Below, in pieces: positions 1 to 9,212 of a stretch of DNA of 64,000 nt (position 1 is its first letter; every line of letters starts with the position of its first letter). The notes beneath the pieces are model-generated. The model searched no databases, was not told where the DNA came from, and worked only from the letters and a program-made list of their open reading frames with translations. Position numbers and translations under genes: made by a program. This stretch comes from Prevotella bivia DSM 20514 (GTDB lineage: Bacteria; Bacteroidota; Bacteroidia; Bacteroidales; Bacteroidaceae), in assembly GCF_000262545.1 (NCBI RefSeq), contig NZ_JH660660.1, positions 1 through 64,000 of the forward strand, in the 5' to 3' direction.

Positions 1-1379
1 TTGAGAGCGCGTAGGTAAGATCTTGTTGTGGCTACAATATGGCTACAATTAAAAAGGATAAAAAAATAAAAGACTATGATACAAGGAGTTGCAGCGAAAT
101 GGTCATTTTCCTCTCTCTTCGGCATTTCTTTCTCCCTTACCGATTGCTTGGCTATGAGCCTGTCTATATCCTCCGAAATCTTGTTATCCGTTACCTGCGC
201 ATAAACTTGAGTGCTTGATATGGAGGCATGCCCCATCATCTTGGCTATGCTCTCAATGGGAATACCTGCGCTCAGGCTCATCGTGCCGAAGGTGTGGCGA
301 GCCATGTGGTAGGAAAGTCTTTGGCGGATACCGCAAGCCTTTCCCACGATGCTCAGTTTGGTATCCATGACACTGCGGCTGCAATCACGGTGAAAAACAA
401 GGTGGTCGCCTTTTTCTTTCACCGTCTGCTGTACCTCGCTTCTTTCCGGCTCTTTCTGGCAATGACTGATGATGGCTTCCGCTATGGGATGTAACGGCAC
501 GATGAACTCAACCTTGGTTTTCTGACGTTCCTTTCTTATATACATCTGTCCTTCCGCTGTCGTTTGGATATGCTTGTATTCCAAATTTTCCATATCCGAG
601 ATTGCCAGTCCTGTGAAGCAGGAAAAGATGAACATCTGTCTTGCCAGCTCCGCTTCCTTGTCGTTCATCCTCATTGGCATAAGTTTCATTACATCGCCCT
701 TTTGCAGAAAACGTATCTTCTTTTCCTCCTTTTCATACTTGGCATTCTCAAACGGATTGCAGCGGATAATCCTCTTGCTGACCGCACGGAACATCAATCG
801 GCTCAGCCAGCAGAGGTTGCTGTTGATGGTGGATGCTCTCAGCCCACGCTTTTTCAGAAAAAAACGGTATTCCTCGAACAAGTCCTCTGTAATGGTTCCG
901 ATGGGTATGTCCTGCACTCCTTTGTTTTCGACAAATTCACGGAGATTTCTGTCAGAATAGAACAGATTCAGGTAAGTTCCCTCTGCCCTTGATCTGCCAA
1001 CACTTTCCTTGACTGCTTGGAGTTCCGCCCTGCTCATGGCAAGGAGCGTGGTCGGATTGGTGGCAATACCTTGCAAGCGGTTCTTGATAAGTTCCACGCT
1101 TACAACTCCATCCTTTACAAGAATGTCCCGATAGGTCTTTTCCACCAAATCCCTGAATTCTTTGATTCTTTGGTTTGTCTTCTTGTTTGTTGTCAAACTC
1201 TGCTTGGTGTTCCACTCGCAGACTTTACACTCTTCTCCTGTGGTAATGGCTGTATTCTTTCCGTCGATGGTGATACGGCAGAGAATGGCGGTATTGCCGT
1301 CTGCCTTTGTTTTCTGTCTGTTAATATAGAACAGTATCTTGAATGTACTTCTCATAATGGTCTTGATTGAATTGTTCAT
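1..1379 (-). CDS. Tyrosine recombinase (integrase), partial at window edge
   Basis: Reading the minus strand from an ATG at 1379 gives an uninterrupted frame of about 459 codons with no stop before base 1, so the C-terminus lies outside the window. It is a phage-integrase-family recombinase of the kind carried by Bacteroidetes conjugative and mobilizable elements: an N-terminal arm and SAM-like DNA-binding part, then a catalytic domain with H358-x-x-R361 (YHMARHTFG), H384 (MMGH) and the Tyr nucleophile Y393 (QVYAQV). The first catalytic Arg position, in TGLAISD, is Ala259; IntDOT of CTnDOT has Ser at the equivalent site. After the usual end near residue 425 the frame continues into an unusual hydrophobic tail. 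It is transcribed after the second integrase, 41 bases away. Codons are visibly more GC-rich than in the core genes, which fits horizontal transfer. Confidence 0.85.
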   Translation of the reverse strand, partial: MNNSIKTIMRSTFKILFYINRQKTKADGNTAILCRITIDGKNTAITTGEECKVCEWNTKQSLTTNKKTNQRIKEFRDLVEKTYRDILVKDGVVSVELIKNRLQGIATNPTTLLAMSRAELQAVKESVGRSRAEGTYLNLFYSDRNLREFVENKGVQDIPIGTITEDLFEEYRFFLKKRGLRASTINSNLCWLSRLMFRAVSKRIIRCNPFENAKYEKEEKKIRFLQKGDVMKLMPMRMNDKEAELARQMFIFSCFTGLAISDMENLEYKHIQTTAEGQMYIRKERQKTKVEFIVPLHPIAEAIISHCQKEPERSEVQQTVKEKGDHLVFHRDCSRSVMDTKLSIVGKACGIRQRLSYHMARHTFGTMSLSAGIPIESIAKMMGHASISSTQVYAQVTDNKISEDIDRLIAKQSVREKEMPKREENDHFAATPCIIVFYFFILFNCSHIVATTRSYLRAL

Positions 1380-1420
1380 GTTTTATTTAACGATAAAACA
1401 ATGTTGAATGAAAGAAATGG

Positions 1421-2650
1421 TCAGATAGCCAACTGCATATCTTCAGTGAAAGAAAGGAAACGGTCAAATTCCTCAAAGAGTTTCTGCGGTGTTACCTTTG
1501 CATAACGCTCGGTCATGCTCACGTTGGAATGCCCCAGCATCTTACTAACGGTCTCAATCGGTACACCCTGTTCAAGCGTGATGAGCGTGGCAAATGTGTG
1601 CCTTGCCGTATGTGTGGTAAAAGGAAACGAGATGCCTGCACGAAGCCGCAGGGCTTTCAAATAAGATTGGTAAGTGGCATATCCCATGAAAGGGAGCAAT
1701 GTTTCCCTTTCATCGCTGTGGAGCTTTTCCATCAGCCGTATGGCTTCGGGCAGCAGTTTGACACGACAAGGCACACCTGTCTTGTGGCGGTTGAACTTCA
1801 GCCAAAGGCTACTCTCGTCGTCACGCACAAGATGGGACTTGTCCAGTTCCATCAAATCACAATATGCAGCACCCGTATAACAGGCAAAGAGGAAAATATC
1901 CCTTGCCGTTTCCATTTCCTCCTCCAAGTCCTCAAAGTGGAGAGTCTTTAACTTCTCAAATGCCCCTCTGTCAAGTGCTTTGGGGAGTTTCTTGTTACCC
2001 TTGCTGATTTTGACTTTGTCGAAAAGCAGGAAGTCTGCCAACCCCTCACGGTAAGCCAGCCTGCATACCGTTTTCAAATGGGTGGCGACATTGTAGAATG
2101 AGCTTTCCTGAAATCCACACTCCCCTAAGAAGTACTGCTGAAACTCATGGATGAAGTTCTCTGTCAGTTGTGAGAAGGCTAAGTCAGAAACCTTATACTT
2201 CTTTTGGATGAACTCCTGCAAGTGGATTCTCGTGGAGTGATAGCTTGCCATTGACTCTTTTCTGATGTCTACACCGATATGACTTTCTTTCTCTCGGATA
2301 AGCATATCCAATCTTTCAATGAGCCTACACCGTGCCTGCACACTGCCTTGAAACTGTTCCTTCACGTCGGTTGCGTCAAATGAGCAACCTCTTGCAAGCA
2401 AAGACTGATAGGCTGACTGAATGGACAGCAGCAAGTTCTCCAACCTGCCATTCACTTCCACCGCCTCACGACTTTTTCCGTCCATTCTGCTCTCACGGGG
2501 ATTCCACAGGTCAGGATTACAGGAGAGCTTGCAACTGAACTGCGCGATAGAACGTCCGATGGTTATCCGCCCCATAATCGGAGCCTTACCCGACTTGTCC
2601 AGACCGCTCTTTTTGAGGTAGAGCAACACCTTCATTTTCTCTTGTTTCAT
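1421..2650 (-). CDS. Tyrosine recombinase (integrase)
   Basis: A 409-residue site-specific recombinase. Catalytic residues visible are K290 (NRHKTG), H347-x-x-R350 (HTARHTF), H374 (MLGH) and Y383 (MTERYAKV). The segment that normally reads TGLRxSDL is TGAAYCDL (259-266), so the first Arg is replaced by Ala262. The N-terminus (MKVLLYLKKSGL) is the arm-binding type seen in Bacteroidetes element integrases. It lies directly upstream of a second, divergent integrase in the same orientation, so the two probably form one operon at the end of an integrative element whose body lies left of the window. They may act together or serve integration and excision separately; the sequence does not say which. 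Confidence 0.88.
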   Translation of the reverse strand: MKQEKMKVLLYLKKSGLDKSGKAPIMGRITIGRSIAQFSCKLSCNPDLWNPRESRMDGKSREAVEVNGRLENLLLSIQSAYQSLLARGCSFDATDVKEQFQGSVQARCRLIERLDMLIREKESHIGVDIRKESMASYHSTRIHLQEFIQKKYKVSDLAFSQLTENFIHEFQQYFLGECGFQESSFYNVATHLKTVCRLAYREGLADFLLFDKVKISKGNKKLPKALDRGAFEKLKTLHFEDLEEEMETARDIFLFACYTGAAYCDLMELDKSHLVRDDESSLWLKFNRHKTGVPCRVKLLPEAIRLMEKLHSDERETLLPFMGYATYQSYLKALRLRAGISFPFTTHTARHTFATLITLEQGVPIETVSKMLGHSNVSMTERYAKVTPQKLFEEFDRFLSFTEDMQLAI

Positions 2651-2750
2651 ACGCTTTGATGTTTTGTGGCAAAATTACCAAATTCAAAGCGTTCCTCACT
2701 TATGCAGAAAACTGCCGACCGCAGCAACAGCCACACGAGCGAAAATAATT

Positions 2751-2811
2751 CAGTTACCGAATATTACTCCATCGTTACCTATGACGAAATCGGGTAACGA
2801 TTTGGTAACTG
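2751..2811. repeat. Nested inverted repeat, candidate att or operator site
   Basis: Outer arms CAGTTACCGAAT (2751-2762) and ATTTGGTAACTG (2800-2811) match at 11 of 12 positions; inner arms CGTTACC (2773-2779) and GGTAACG (2793-2799) match perfectly. The hexamer GTTACC therefore occurs four times, two per strand, with 22-base spacing on one side and 11 on the other. Its place 100 bases upstream of the integrase start suits recombinase core or arm sites, or an operator. The function is inferred. Confidence 0.45.
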
Positions 2812-2926
2812 AACTTCTGCCTAAATCTGCACATTATGACCCTTTTTGAAAAGAGCACTTCTATGCAAATTATTCCGTTTCCTACTCATTATCAGTCTGT
2901 TTACACCAACTTCGATATTTCTTCAT

Positions 2927-3014
2927 TTTCGCTGATTAGTTGCTCATTAAAACATCATCATTTACAGAGCAAAACATCATCTTTTGCATAGTAAAACGTT
3001 ATGTATTTGTAAGG
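2927..3014 (+). repeat. 22-bp-period intergenic array A (4 units)
   Basis: Units begin at 2927 (degenerate), 2949, 2971 and 2993, each 22 bases. The best two read AAAACATCATC followed by ATTTACAGAGC or TTTTGCATAGT. The last unit ends in GTATTTGTAA, as does array B. Loose consensus for the family is AAAA-sRTnAYC-TTTTGCTnnGT. There are no unique spacers, so this is not a CRISPR. Confidence 0.75.
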
Positions 3015-3166
3015 CCTTTATTATCATATAGTTACAACTATATTAAACATAAGACTGCTCAATATTCTTTGTTGATATTTTTACATATTCGTTACTAACA
3101 CTACTGTTTGGCTAGTAGAGAAACTATCCACCCTTTTTTTCTACTAAACTATTATGTATTTAAGAG

Positions 3167-3808
3167 CTAAAAGAGAATTTCCTTTGGATGATGTACAAAA
3201 GTAGTCCCTCCATGCTCAATAAGGAAGTTCTTATCTCGGAAGCCCCAAAGCACACTAATACATGGTAGATTGCAATTTTTTGCAGTCATAATATCTACAT
3301 CACTATCGCCTATATATACAGCACGTTCTGCTGTTACACCTAATTGTTTTAAGGCTTCAATAACAGTGTCAGGGGCAGGTTTCTTCTTAATCGTTTCACG
3401 CTCGCCAATGGCTACTTCAATCGTGTCGGGAAAGAAATGGCGGGCAAGTTCTTGTGTGGCGGTATAAAACTTGTTACTTACAATGGCTAAGTGCTTACCA
3501 CGGCGTTTTAGTTCGGCAAGTAGTTCGGGAATACCTTCGTAAGGGTGGGTAGTATCAAGATTGTGTTCTAAATAATGTTGGCGAAAGAGAGCATAAGTTT
3601 GTTCAAACTTAGGATTGTTCTCACCGTTAGGAATAGCACGTTGCATAAGTTTTTTTACACCGTTACCAACAAACATTCTAATTTCATCAATGGAGTGTTC
3701 TGGCATTCCGTTTTTGCGTAAAGCATAGTTGGTACTAGCTGCAAGATCTTCGAGTGTGCAGAGAAGTGTTCCGTCAAGATCGAAGATATAAGTATCGTAT
3801 TCTTTCAT
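3167..3808 (-). CDS. HAD-family phosphatase, phosphoglycolate phosphatase-like
   Basis: A haloacid dehalogenase-type hydrolase of 213 residues, probably cytoplasmic and active on small phosphate esters. Visible motifs are I: D10-x-D12 in FDLDGTLL, with D10 the nucleophile; II: S111 in AIVSN; III: K143 in KKKPAP; IV: D168 and D172 in IGDSDVD. An alpha-helical cap lies between motifs I and II (subfamily IA), as in Gph and PgmB. I start at the ATG at 3808, seven codons inside the longest frame, because GAGGA precedes it and the protein then begins close to motif I as in the family. The substrate cannot be read from the sequence. It is divergent from mltG, with a candidate -7 box at 3860-3867. 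Confidence 0.85.
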   Translation of the reverse strand: MKEYDTYIFDLDGTLLCTLEDLAASTNYALRKNGMPEHSIDEIRMFVGNGVKKLMQRAIPNGENNPKFEQTYALFRQHYLEHNLDTTHPYEGIPELLAELKRRGKHLAIVSNKFYTATQELARHFFPDTIEVAIGERETIKKKPAPDTVIEALKQLGVTAERAVYIGDSDVDIMTAKNCNLPCISVLWGFRDKNFLIEHGGTTFVHHPKEILF

Positions 3809-3859
3809 TATTGTCCTCTTTATAGCCAAATGTTGTTAAGCTTTGGATGTTTTGTTGTG

Positions 3860-3867
3860 CAAATATA
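3860..3867 (-). promoter_or_regulatory. Candidate -7 box for the HAD gene
   Basis: The minus strand reads TATATTTG, matching the Bacteroidetes TAnnTTTG element, about 52 bases before the start at 3808. No clear -33 box was seen. Confidence 0.4.
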
Positions 3868-3888
3868 AGGAATAAATGCTGAAATACT

Positions 3889-3896
3889 TATCTTTG
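3889..3896 (+). promoter_or_regulatory. Candidate -7 box for mltG
   Basis: TATCTTTG followed by CATAT, the commonest promoter form in this window, 31 bases before the mltG start and back-to-back with the box for the HAD gene. Confidence 0.55.
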
Positions 3897-3926
3897 CATA
3901 TCTAAATTAGAAAAGAAAAAGAAAAT

Positions 3927-4961
3927 ATGGGCAATAGTAAGAAGAAAAGGGATTCGGCTAATTCTAAGTTCGCTTTACTGATCGTTGCGGCAATTGTGCT
4001 TTTCGGAGGTTATATCGCATTCTTCTCAAGTATGTCGAAAGATGGAGAGGCACACTATGTAATGGTAGATGAAAACGATACTCCTGACTCCATTTTACAC
4101 AAGTTAAAGCCAGAGGCAAAAGGTTATGGCTTCTTAGTGTATAAGCAATTGGCTAGTGTGATAGGCTATGGTGATCATATTCGTGTGGGTAGGTATAAAA
4201 TAGGCAATAGTGGTGCGCTGATGACCTTTCGACATATTCGTAATGGAATGCAAGCACCTATTAGCTTGACTATCAAGAGTGTGAGAACGCTTGGCGATTT
4301 AGCAGATGATGTTTGCAAACAGATGATGTTTACGCGTGCGGAATTTATGAATAAAATAACCGATCCTGAAACGTGTAAGAAGTATGGTTATACCCCAATG
4401 ACGATTATCGCCATGTTTGTGCCTAATACTTACGATTTTTATTGGGATACTTCTTTAGATAAATTCCTAGATAAGATCAATGCTGGAAGTAAAAAGTTTT
4501 GGAATTTTGAACGTACACAAAAGGCAAAGCAAATGGGCTTTACTCCTGTCGAGGTAATTACTATGGCTAGTATTGTAGATGAAGAAACTGATAATGTAGA
4601 GGAAATGCCAATGGTAGCAGGAATGTATATGAACCGATATAAAAAGGGAATGCGTTTGCAGGCAGACCCTACGGTAAAATATGCCACAAGAAACTTTACA
4701 GCTCATCGCATTTATGAAAAGTGGACTCGAGAAGATAGTCCATACAATACTTATATGTATAAAGGATTGCCTATTGGTCCTATTCGTATTCCGTCGGTCG
4801 ATGCTATAGATGCGGTGTTAAACTATGTTCACCATGATTATATGTATATGTGTGCAAAGGAAGACTTTAGTGGCACACATAATTTTGCAAAGACTTACGA
4901 AGAGCATCAAGTGAATGCTGATAATTATGCAAAGGCTTTAGACGAAAAAGGTATCAAATAA
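3927..4961 (+). CDS. mltG: Endolytic murein transglycosylase MltG (YceG-like)
   Basis: A 344-residue inner-membrane enzyme that cuts nascent glycan strands and so helps set peptidoglycan chain length. A basic N-terminus precedes one membrane segment (about 15-34); the rest is periplasmic. A LysM-like region follows, then the YceG catalytic core: ASIVDEET near 214-221 carries the catalytic Glu, and GMRLQADPTVKYA, SPYNTY, GLPIGPI and the C-terminal GTHNFAKTYEEH are the family signatures. Length equals the E. coli protein. It is a single-gene unit with its own promoter, and a strong bidirectional terminator separates it from convergent pyrI. Identification is firm. Confidence 0.93.
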   Translation: MGNSKKKRDSANSKFALLIVAAIVLFGGYIAFFSSMSKDGEAHYVMVDENDTPDSILHKLKPEAKGYGFLVYKQLASVIGYGDHIRVGRYKIGNSGALMTFRHIRNGMQAPISLTIKSVRTLGDLADDVCKQMMFTRAEFMNKITDPETCKKYGYTPMTIIAMFVPNTYDFYWDTSLDKFLDKINAGSKKFWNFERTQKAKQMGFTPVEVITMASIVDEETDNVEEMPMVAGMYMNRYKKGMRLQADPTVKYATRNFTAHRIYEKWTREDSPYNTYMYKGLPIGPIRIPSVDAIDAVLNYVHHDYMYMCAKEDFSGTHNFAKTYEEHQVNADNYAKALDEKGIK

Positions 4962-5044
4962 ACAAGGTTTATAAATGCTTCAGATATAAAGACAATGTCT
5001 TGACCGCATAGTTCTTTTGCATAATAAAGAAAAGTTTTTGTATA

Positions 5045-5080
5045 AATAGAGATGAACCCTTTGACAGGTTCATCTCTATT
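5045..5080. terminator. Bidirectional terminator between mltG and pyrI
   Basis: A perfect 14-bp stem, AATAGAGATGAACC (5045-5058) with GGTTCATCTCTATT (5067-5080), and an 8-base loop. T-rich sequence follows on the plus strand. It lies between convergent genes. Confidence 0.8.
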
Positions 5081-5105
5081 TAGTTTTATATATGTTTGAG
5101 TTGCT

Positions 5106-5561
5106 TTAAATAAGTTCCACCTTATCAATGTGTTGCTCTTTATCGCAATAGTGGCATTTTACAATACCATTTTCTTTATCCATTACGTTAAAGATCGTTT
5201 CCATAGGCTCGTTATTGGTAATGCATTTTGGATTATTACATTTTACGATGCCCCGAAGCTCGTCAGGTGTTACCACTTTCTTCTTCTCTACCACTTCATA
5301 GTCTTTAATGATGTTCAGCACAACGTTTGGGGCAACTACCGACAAACGAGATATTTCATCATCGGTAAAAAACTTGTCGCTTACCTTGATGATACCTTTA
5401 GAGCCTACCATCTTCGATGAGAAGTTAAAGCCAATAGTAACGGGCATAACGAGCTTCTGGAGCTGTAATAGATTAACTACTTGAAAAGTTTTCTCTGCAG
5501 GGATATGATCTATCACTGAACCGTTTTCGATTGCAGCTACTAATCTTTCTTTCTTTGACAT
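5106..5561 (-). CDS. pyrI: Aspartate carbamoyltransferase regulatory chain
   Basis: A 151-residue regulatory subunit of aspartate transcarbamylase, which binds nucleotide effectors and pairs with PyrB in pyrimidine synthesis. The N-terminal allosteric domain (about 1-97) is followed by a zinc domain with the expected four cysteines, C108 and C113 (CNNPKC) and C136 and C139 (CHYC). It lies 107 bases downstream of pyrB on the same strand, forming a pyrBI unit. A shared hairpin terminator lies just beyond the stop. The presence of PyrI implies an allosterically regulated holoenzyme. Confidence 0.95.
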   Translation of the reverse strand: MSKKERLVAAIENGSVIDHIPAEKTFQVVNLLQLQKLVMPVTIGFNFSSKMVGSKGIIKVSDKFFTDDEISRLSVVAPNVVLNIIKDYEVVEKKKVVTPDELRGIVKCNNPKCITNNEPMETIFNVMDKENGIVKCHYCDKEQHIDKVELI

Positions 5562-5668
5562 ATTCTATTCTTTTATTTAGACACGATTTGCATGATATTT
5601 TCTGGTCTAATCTTTCTAAAAAAACTATTCTATCTTATAGAATTATTTATGAATGAATTTCTAAAAAT

Positions 5669-6616
5669 CTATTCTATGATGGTTTTGTCATTGCGAATAT
5701 CTTCTAGTGAGATACCTAGGCAATGACAAAAAATGGCTTCACGCGCATAAAGTCCGTTTTTAGCTTGCTGTATGTAGTAAGCATGCGGATCGTTATCAAC
5801 ATCGTATGCAATTTCGTTTACACGTGGTAGAGGATGTAATATCCTCATGTTTTCACGTGCCATAGACAGCATATCTCTGCGTAAGATATATACATTCTTT
5901 ACATGTTCGTATTCCATTAAGTCAGAGAAACGCTCTTTTTGTACGCGAGTCATATATAAGATGTCTGCATCAGCAATGATCTCTGGTGTAAAGTCCTCAT
6001 GCTCTACATATTTTATATTGTGTTCCTTACAATAAGTTTTGTACTCTAATGGCATTGCTAATTCCTTTGGTGCAATGAAGTGAAAAGTAGGGTTGAAGTG
6101 GCGCATAGCCATAATGAGGGAGTGTACGGTTCTGCCATATTTCAAATCACCAACTAAGAAGATGTTTAAGTTGTCTAGCGTGCCTTGTGTTTGATAAATG
6201 GTATATAAGTCGAGTAAGCACTGTGAGGGGTGCTGATGCGCACCATCGCCAGCATTGATAATAGGCACTGGTGCTATTTCTGAGGCATATTGTGCTGCTC
6301 CTTCTATATAATGGCGCATCGCTATCGCATCTGCATAATTTGAAACCATTAAAATAGTATCTTTCAGAGTTTCCCCTTTACTCACACTAGATGCTTTCGC
6401 ATCTGTAAAGCCTATCACCTTTGCACCAAGCCTGTTGGCTGCAGTTTCAAAACTCAAGCGAGTACGTGTAGAGGGTTCATAAAATAAGGTTGCTATAACC
6501 TTACCCTTTAAAAGCTCGCGGTTAGGATGTTTCTCAAACTCGTGCGCCATTTCGATCAAATGTAATAATTCAGCTCGATTAAGCGTCTTAATATTTACAA
6601 AATTATGCTTTTCCAT
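5669..6616 (-). CDS. pyrB: Aspartate carbamoyltransferase catalytic chain
   Basis: A 315-residue enzyme catalysing carbamoyl phosphate plus aspartate to carbamoyl-aspartate, the first committed step of pyrimidine synthesis. The carbamoyl-phosphate loop STRTR lies at 49-53 ([12 protein letters not shown]), the active-site lysine loop at SVSKGETL (K80), and [17 protein letters not shown] carries the conserved His and Gln. The aspartate domain has [10 protein letters not shown] and HPLPRVNEI. It is first gene of the pyrBI pair. Length fits the family. An imperfect -7-like TAACTTTA on the minus strand near 6649-6656 may be its promoter. Confidence 0.96.
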   Translation of the reverse strand: MEKHNFVNIKTLNRAELLHLIEMAHEFEKHPNRELLKGKVIATLFYEPSTRTRLSFETAANRLGAKVIGFTDAKASSVSKGETLKDTILMVSNYADAIAMRHYIEGAAQYASEIAPVPIINAGDGAHQHPSQCLLDLYTIYQTQGTLDNLNIFLVGDLKYGRTVHSLIMAMRHFNPTFHFIAPKELAMPLEYKTYCKEHNIKYVEHEDFTPEIIADADILYMTRVQKERFSDLMEYEHVKNVYILRRDMLSMARENMRILHPLPRVNEIAYDVDNDPHAYYIQQAKNGLYAREAIFCHCLGISLEDIRNDKTIIE

Positions 6617-6727
6617 CAGGCAAAACTGTTTTTATGATGATTTGAGTGTAAAGTTACTGAAAATCAATATATCTGTCAAGGCTAAATAACAGAAAGTGTG
6701 GCATCTATCAAAAAAACTTTTATTTAT

Positions 6728-6758
6728 TTTGTGCTTTCCTTATTTAGAGGTATCTTTG
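6728..6758 (+). promoter_or_regulatory. Promoter for the class A PBP gene
   Basis: TTTG at 6728-6731, 19 bases, then TATCTTTG at 6751-6758: a full match to the Bacteroidetes -33/-7 pattern. Because it lies downstream of the longest-frame ATG at 6696, it supports the start at 6804. Confidence 0.65.
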
Positions 6759-6803
6759 CATATATTTTCATTTATTCTGAGGACAGAATTTTTTCATAAG
6801 TTT

Positions 6804-9110
6804 ATGATTAGAAGGCATTTCGTACATATTATTTGGGGATCATTTGTTGCTATTGTGGGCGCAATATTTGTTTTCTTTATCTCCGTGTGGAACGGCTGGA
6901 TAGGTTATATGCCTAATATGGACGAACTTTCCGACCCTATAGATAAGTTTGCCTCGCAAGTTTATTCCTCTGATCAAAAGCTTATTGGCACATGGAACCA
7001 AGATAATGCTAACCGTGTTGCTATAGGTTACAATAGTCTTTCTCCACATCTTGTTCATGCCCTTGTAGCTACGGAAGATGAACGTTTTTATGAACATTCT
7101 GGAGTTGACTTTATAGCCCTTGGGCGTGCTATTGTAAAACGAGGAGTGATGCGCCAGCAGAATGCTGGTGGTGGATCGACTATTACGCAACAATTGGCAA
7201 AGCAAATCTTTTCTGAAAAAGCACATAGCAGCTTTGAACGTTTGCTACAAAAGCCTATAGAATGGGTTATTGCTATCAAACTAGAAAGATATTTCACAAA
7301 GGAAGAAGTGATAGCGATGTATTTTAATTATTTCGACTTCCTTCATAATGCTGTCGGTATAAAACGTGCAGCTAATGTGTATTTTAATAAAGAGCCTAAA
7401 AATCTAAATGTTATAGAATCGGCTCTATTAGTAGGCTTATGTAAGAACCCCTCTTTCTACAATCCTTTGCGCTATCCAGAACGTTGTATGGACAGAAGAA
7501 ACACAGTGTTAATGCAGATGGCAAAATCGGGTTATCTTACACATAATGAATATATTGAACTATGTGGTCAACCTCTTGGTGTTCACTATTCTAAGGTGAA
7601 ACCCGTGAATGGATCGGCTAACTATTTCCAAGCTTTCTTGCGTCAATACATGATGGCTGTAAAACCAGAACGCGAAAATTACCAATCGTGGCGTATGCGC
7701 GATTTTGTTATCGACTCTATAGCATGGGATCAAGATCCATTGTATGGATGGTGTAACAAGAATTTTAAGCGTAATGGCGATCCTTATAATGTTAATGCAG
7801 ACGGACTTCGCATTTACACTACGATAGATACACGCATGCAACAATATGCTGAAGAGGCTGTGCGTAAGCAGGTGGGAGGTAAGCTTCAGGCTTTGTTTAA
7901 TCAAGCAAGTCGTTATAAAAAAAATGCTCCTTTCTCTTCTAATCTCACTCGCAAGCAGATTAAAGCAATATTAAACGCCGCTTGTTTACGTAGCCGTCGT
8001 TATCTTGCATTAAAGAACCAAGGTGCTAGTGCAGAGGAGATTAAACGTAGTTTCCGCACACCACATGAAATGACTTTATTTACTTATCATGGGGAAGTAG
8101 ATACTTTGATGACGCCTATTGATTCTGTTCGCTATTATAAGTCATTTCTTCGTTCTGCTTTTATGAGTATGGATCCTAAGACAGGGGCAGTAAAAGCGTA
8201 TGTGGGGGGTATCGACTATCAGCATTTTAAATATGATATGGTAATGGGTGGTCGCCGTCAGGTGGGTTCTACTATTAAGCCTTTTCTCTATGCGTTAGCA
8301 ATGCAAAATGGTATGACTCCATGTTCTACTGTTCTTAACGTACAGCGTACTTATGGTGGCTGGACTCCTCGTAATGGCTCGCGTGCTCGCTATGGTCAAG
8401 AAGTACCATTGAAGTGGGGTTTACAGCAGTCTAACAACTGGATTTCTGCTTACTTGATTAGTTTACTAGGGTCATCTCAGTTTGTGAATATTTTGCATGA
8501 TTTCGGATTAAACAATCCTGATATTGATAAGAATGCTTCACCAGTACTTTGTTTAGGTCCTTGTGAGGTGTCCGTAGGTGAAATGACAAGTGCTTATACC
8601 ACTTTTGCTAATAATGGTATCCGTTGTGCACCATTATATGTAACTAAGATTGAAGATAGTCATGGTAATGTATTAGCAAAGTTCCAACCATTGATGACTG
8701 AAGTTATATCTTCGGCTTCTGCTAATCAGATGCTTGATATGTTAATGGCAGTGGTTAATGGTGGTACTGCTAGCCGTTTGCATCGTTATCTTAACTATAC
8801 TGGCGATATAGGTGGTAAGACGGGTACTACAAACAATAACTCTGATGGATGGTTTTTAGGCATTACCCCAGAGCTTGTTAATGGTTGCTGGGTAGGTGGT
8901 GAAGATCGGGATATTCGCTTCGAGTCTACTGCTCTTGGTCAGGGAGCTTCCACTGCTCTTCCTGTATGGGCATATTATATGCAACTCGTCTATGCTGATA
9001 AGCGACTAGGTTATCACCCTTCAGCAAAATTTAATCTTCCTCCAAACTTTAATCCATGTGCTGTTGCTGACACTTTAAGTATCAATGGCATTCAGGAAGA
9101 GTTCTTTTAA
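6804..9110 (+). CDS. Class A penicillin-binding protein (PBP1A-like)
   Basis: A bifunctional peptidoglycan synthase of 768 residues from the ATG at 6804; the frame opens 36 codons earlier, but the promoter lies between. One N-terminal membrane anchor (about 8-28) is followed by a GT51 glycosyltransferase domain with catalytic Glu in ATEDERFYEH (89-98) and GGGSTITQQLAKQ (122-134), then a transpeptidase domain with S489-x-x-K492 (GSTIKPF), S543-N-N and K672-T-G (GKTGTTNN). All catalytic motifs are intact, so it should be active at the inner membrane. It is monocistronic and the next intact plus-strand gene is over 2 kb away. Confidence 0.93.
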   Translation: MIRRHFVHIIWGSFVAIVGAIFVFFISVWNGWIGYMPNMDELSDPIDKFASQVYSSDQKLIGTWNQDNANRVAIGYNSLSPHLVHALVATEDERFYEHSGVDFIALGRAIVKRGVMRQQNAGGGSTITQQLAKQIFSEKAHSSFERLLQKPIEWVIAIKLERYFTKEEVIAMYFNYFDFLHNAVGIKRAANVYFNKEPKNLNVIESALLVGLCKNPSFYNPLRYPERCMDRRNTVLMQMAKSGYLTHNEYIELCGQPLGVHYSKVKPVNGSANYFQAFLRQYMMAVKPERENYQSWRMRDFVIDSIAWDQDPLYGWCNKNFKRNGDPYNVNADGLRIYTTIDTRMQQYAEEAVRKQVGGKLQALFNQASRYKKNAPFSSNLTRKQIKAILNAACLRSRRYLALKNQGASAEEIKRSFRTPHEMTLFTYHGEVDTLMTPIDSVRYYKSFLRSAFMSMDPKTGAVKAYVGGIDYQHFKYDMVMGGRRQVGSTIKPFLYALAMQNGMTPCSTVLNVQRTYGGWTPRNGSRARYGQEVPLKWGLQQSNNWISAYLISLLGSSQFVNILHDFGLNNPDIDKNASPVLCLGPCEVSVGEMTSAYTTFANNGIRCAPLYVTKIEDSHGNVLAKFQPLMTEVISSASANQMLDMLMAVVNGGTASRLHRYLNYTGDIGGKTGTTNNNSDGWFLGITPELVNGCWVGGEDRDIRFESTALGQGASTALPVWAYYMQLVYADKRLGYHPSAKFNLPPNFNPCAVADTLSINGIQEEFF

Positions 9111-9212
9111 GTAATAGAGAAGCAATTATATAAGAAATTAATAAGGTTTTCCACTTGTTAATAGAAGGCTAATGGACAAGGCTAAATAAAGGCTTAAACT
9201 CCTTTAAAAAGA

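Larger units (their letters stand above)
2651..3166. other. Intergenic region at mobile-element/core boundary
   Basis: No credible gene in these 516 bases. It holds a nested inverted repeat of four GTTACC/GGTAAC motifs (2751-2811) just upstream of the integrases and a 22-bp-period array (2927-3014). The transition from GC-richer element codons to AT-rich core sequence falls here, so one element end (att site) probably lies in this stretch. Confidence 0.6.

Noticed and set aside
228..992. Plus-strand frames opposite the first integrase
   Set aside because: They are shadows of the minus-strand integrase, whose frame is continuous from 1379 to the window edge and has all family motifs.
2927..3014. 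CRISPR array
   Set aside because: Units are contiguous 22-mers that vary gradually, with no unique spacers and no cas genes.
6696..6803. Upstream start for the PBP gene
   Set aside because: A full -33/-7 promoter lies inside this stretch, so translation from 6696 is unlikely.
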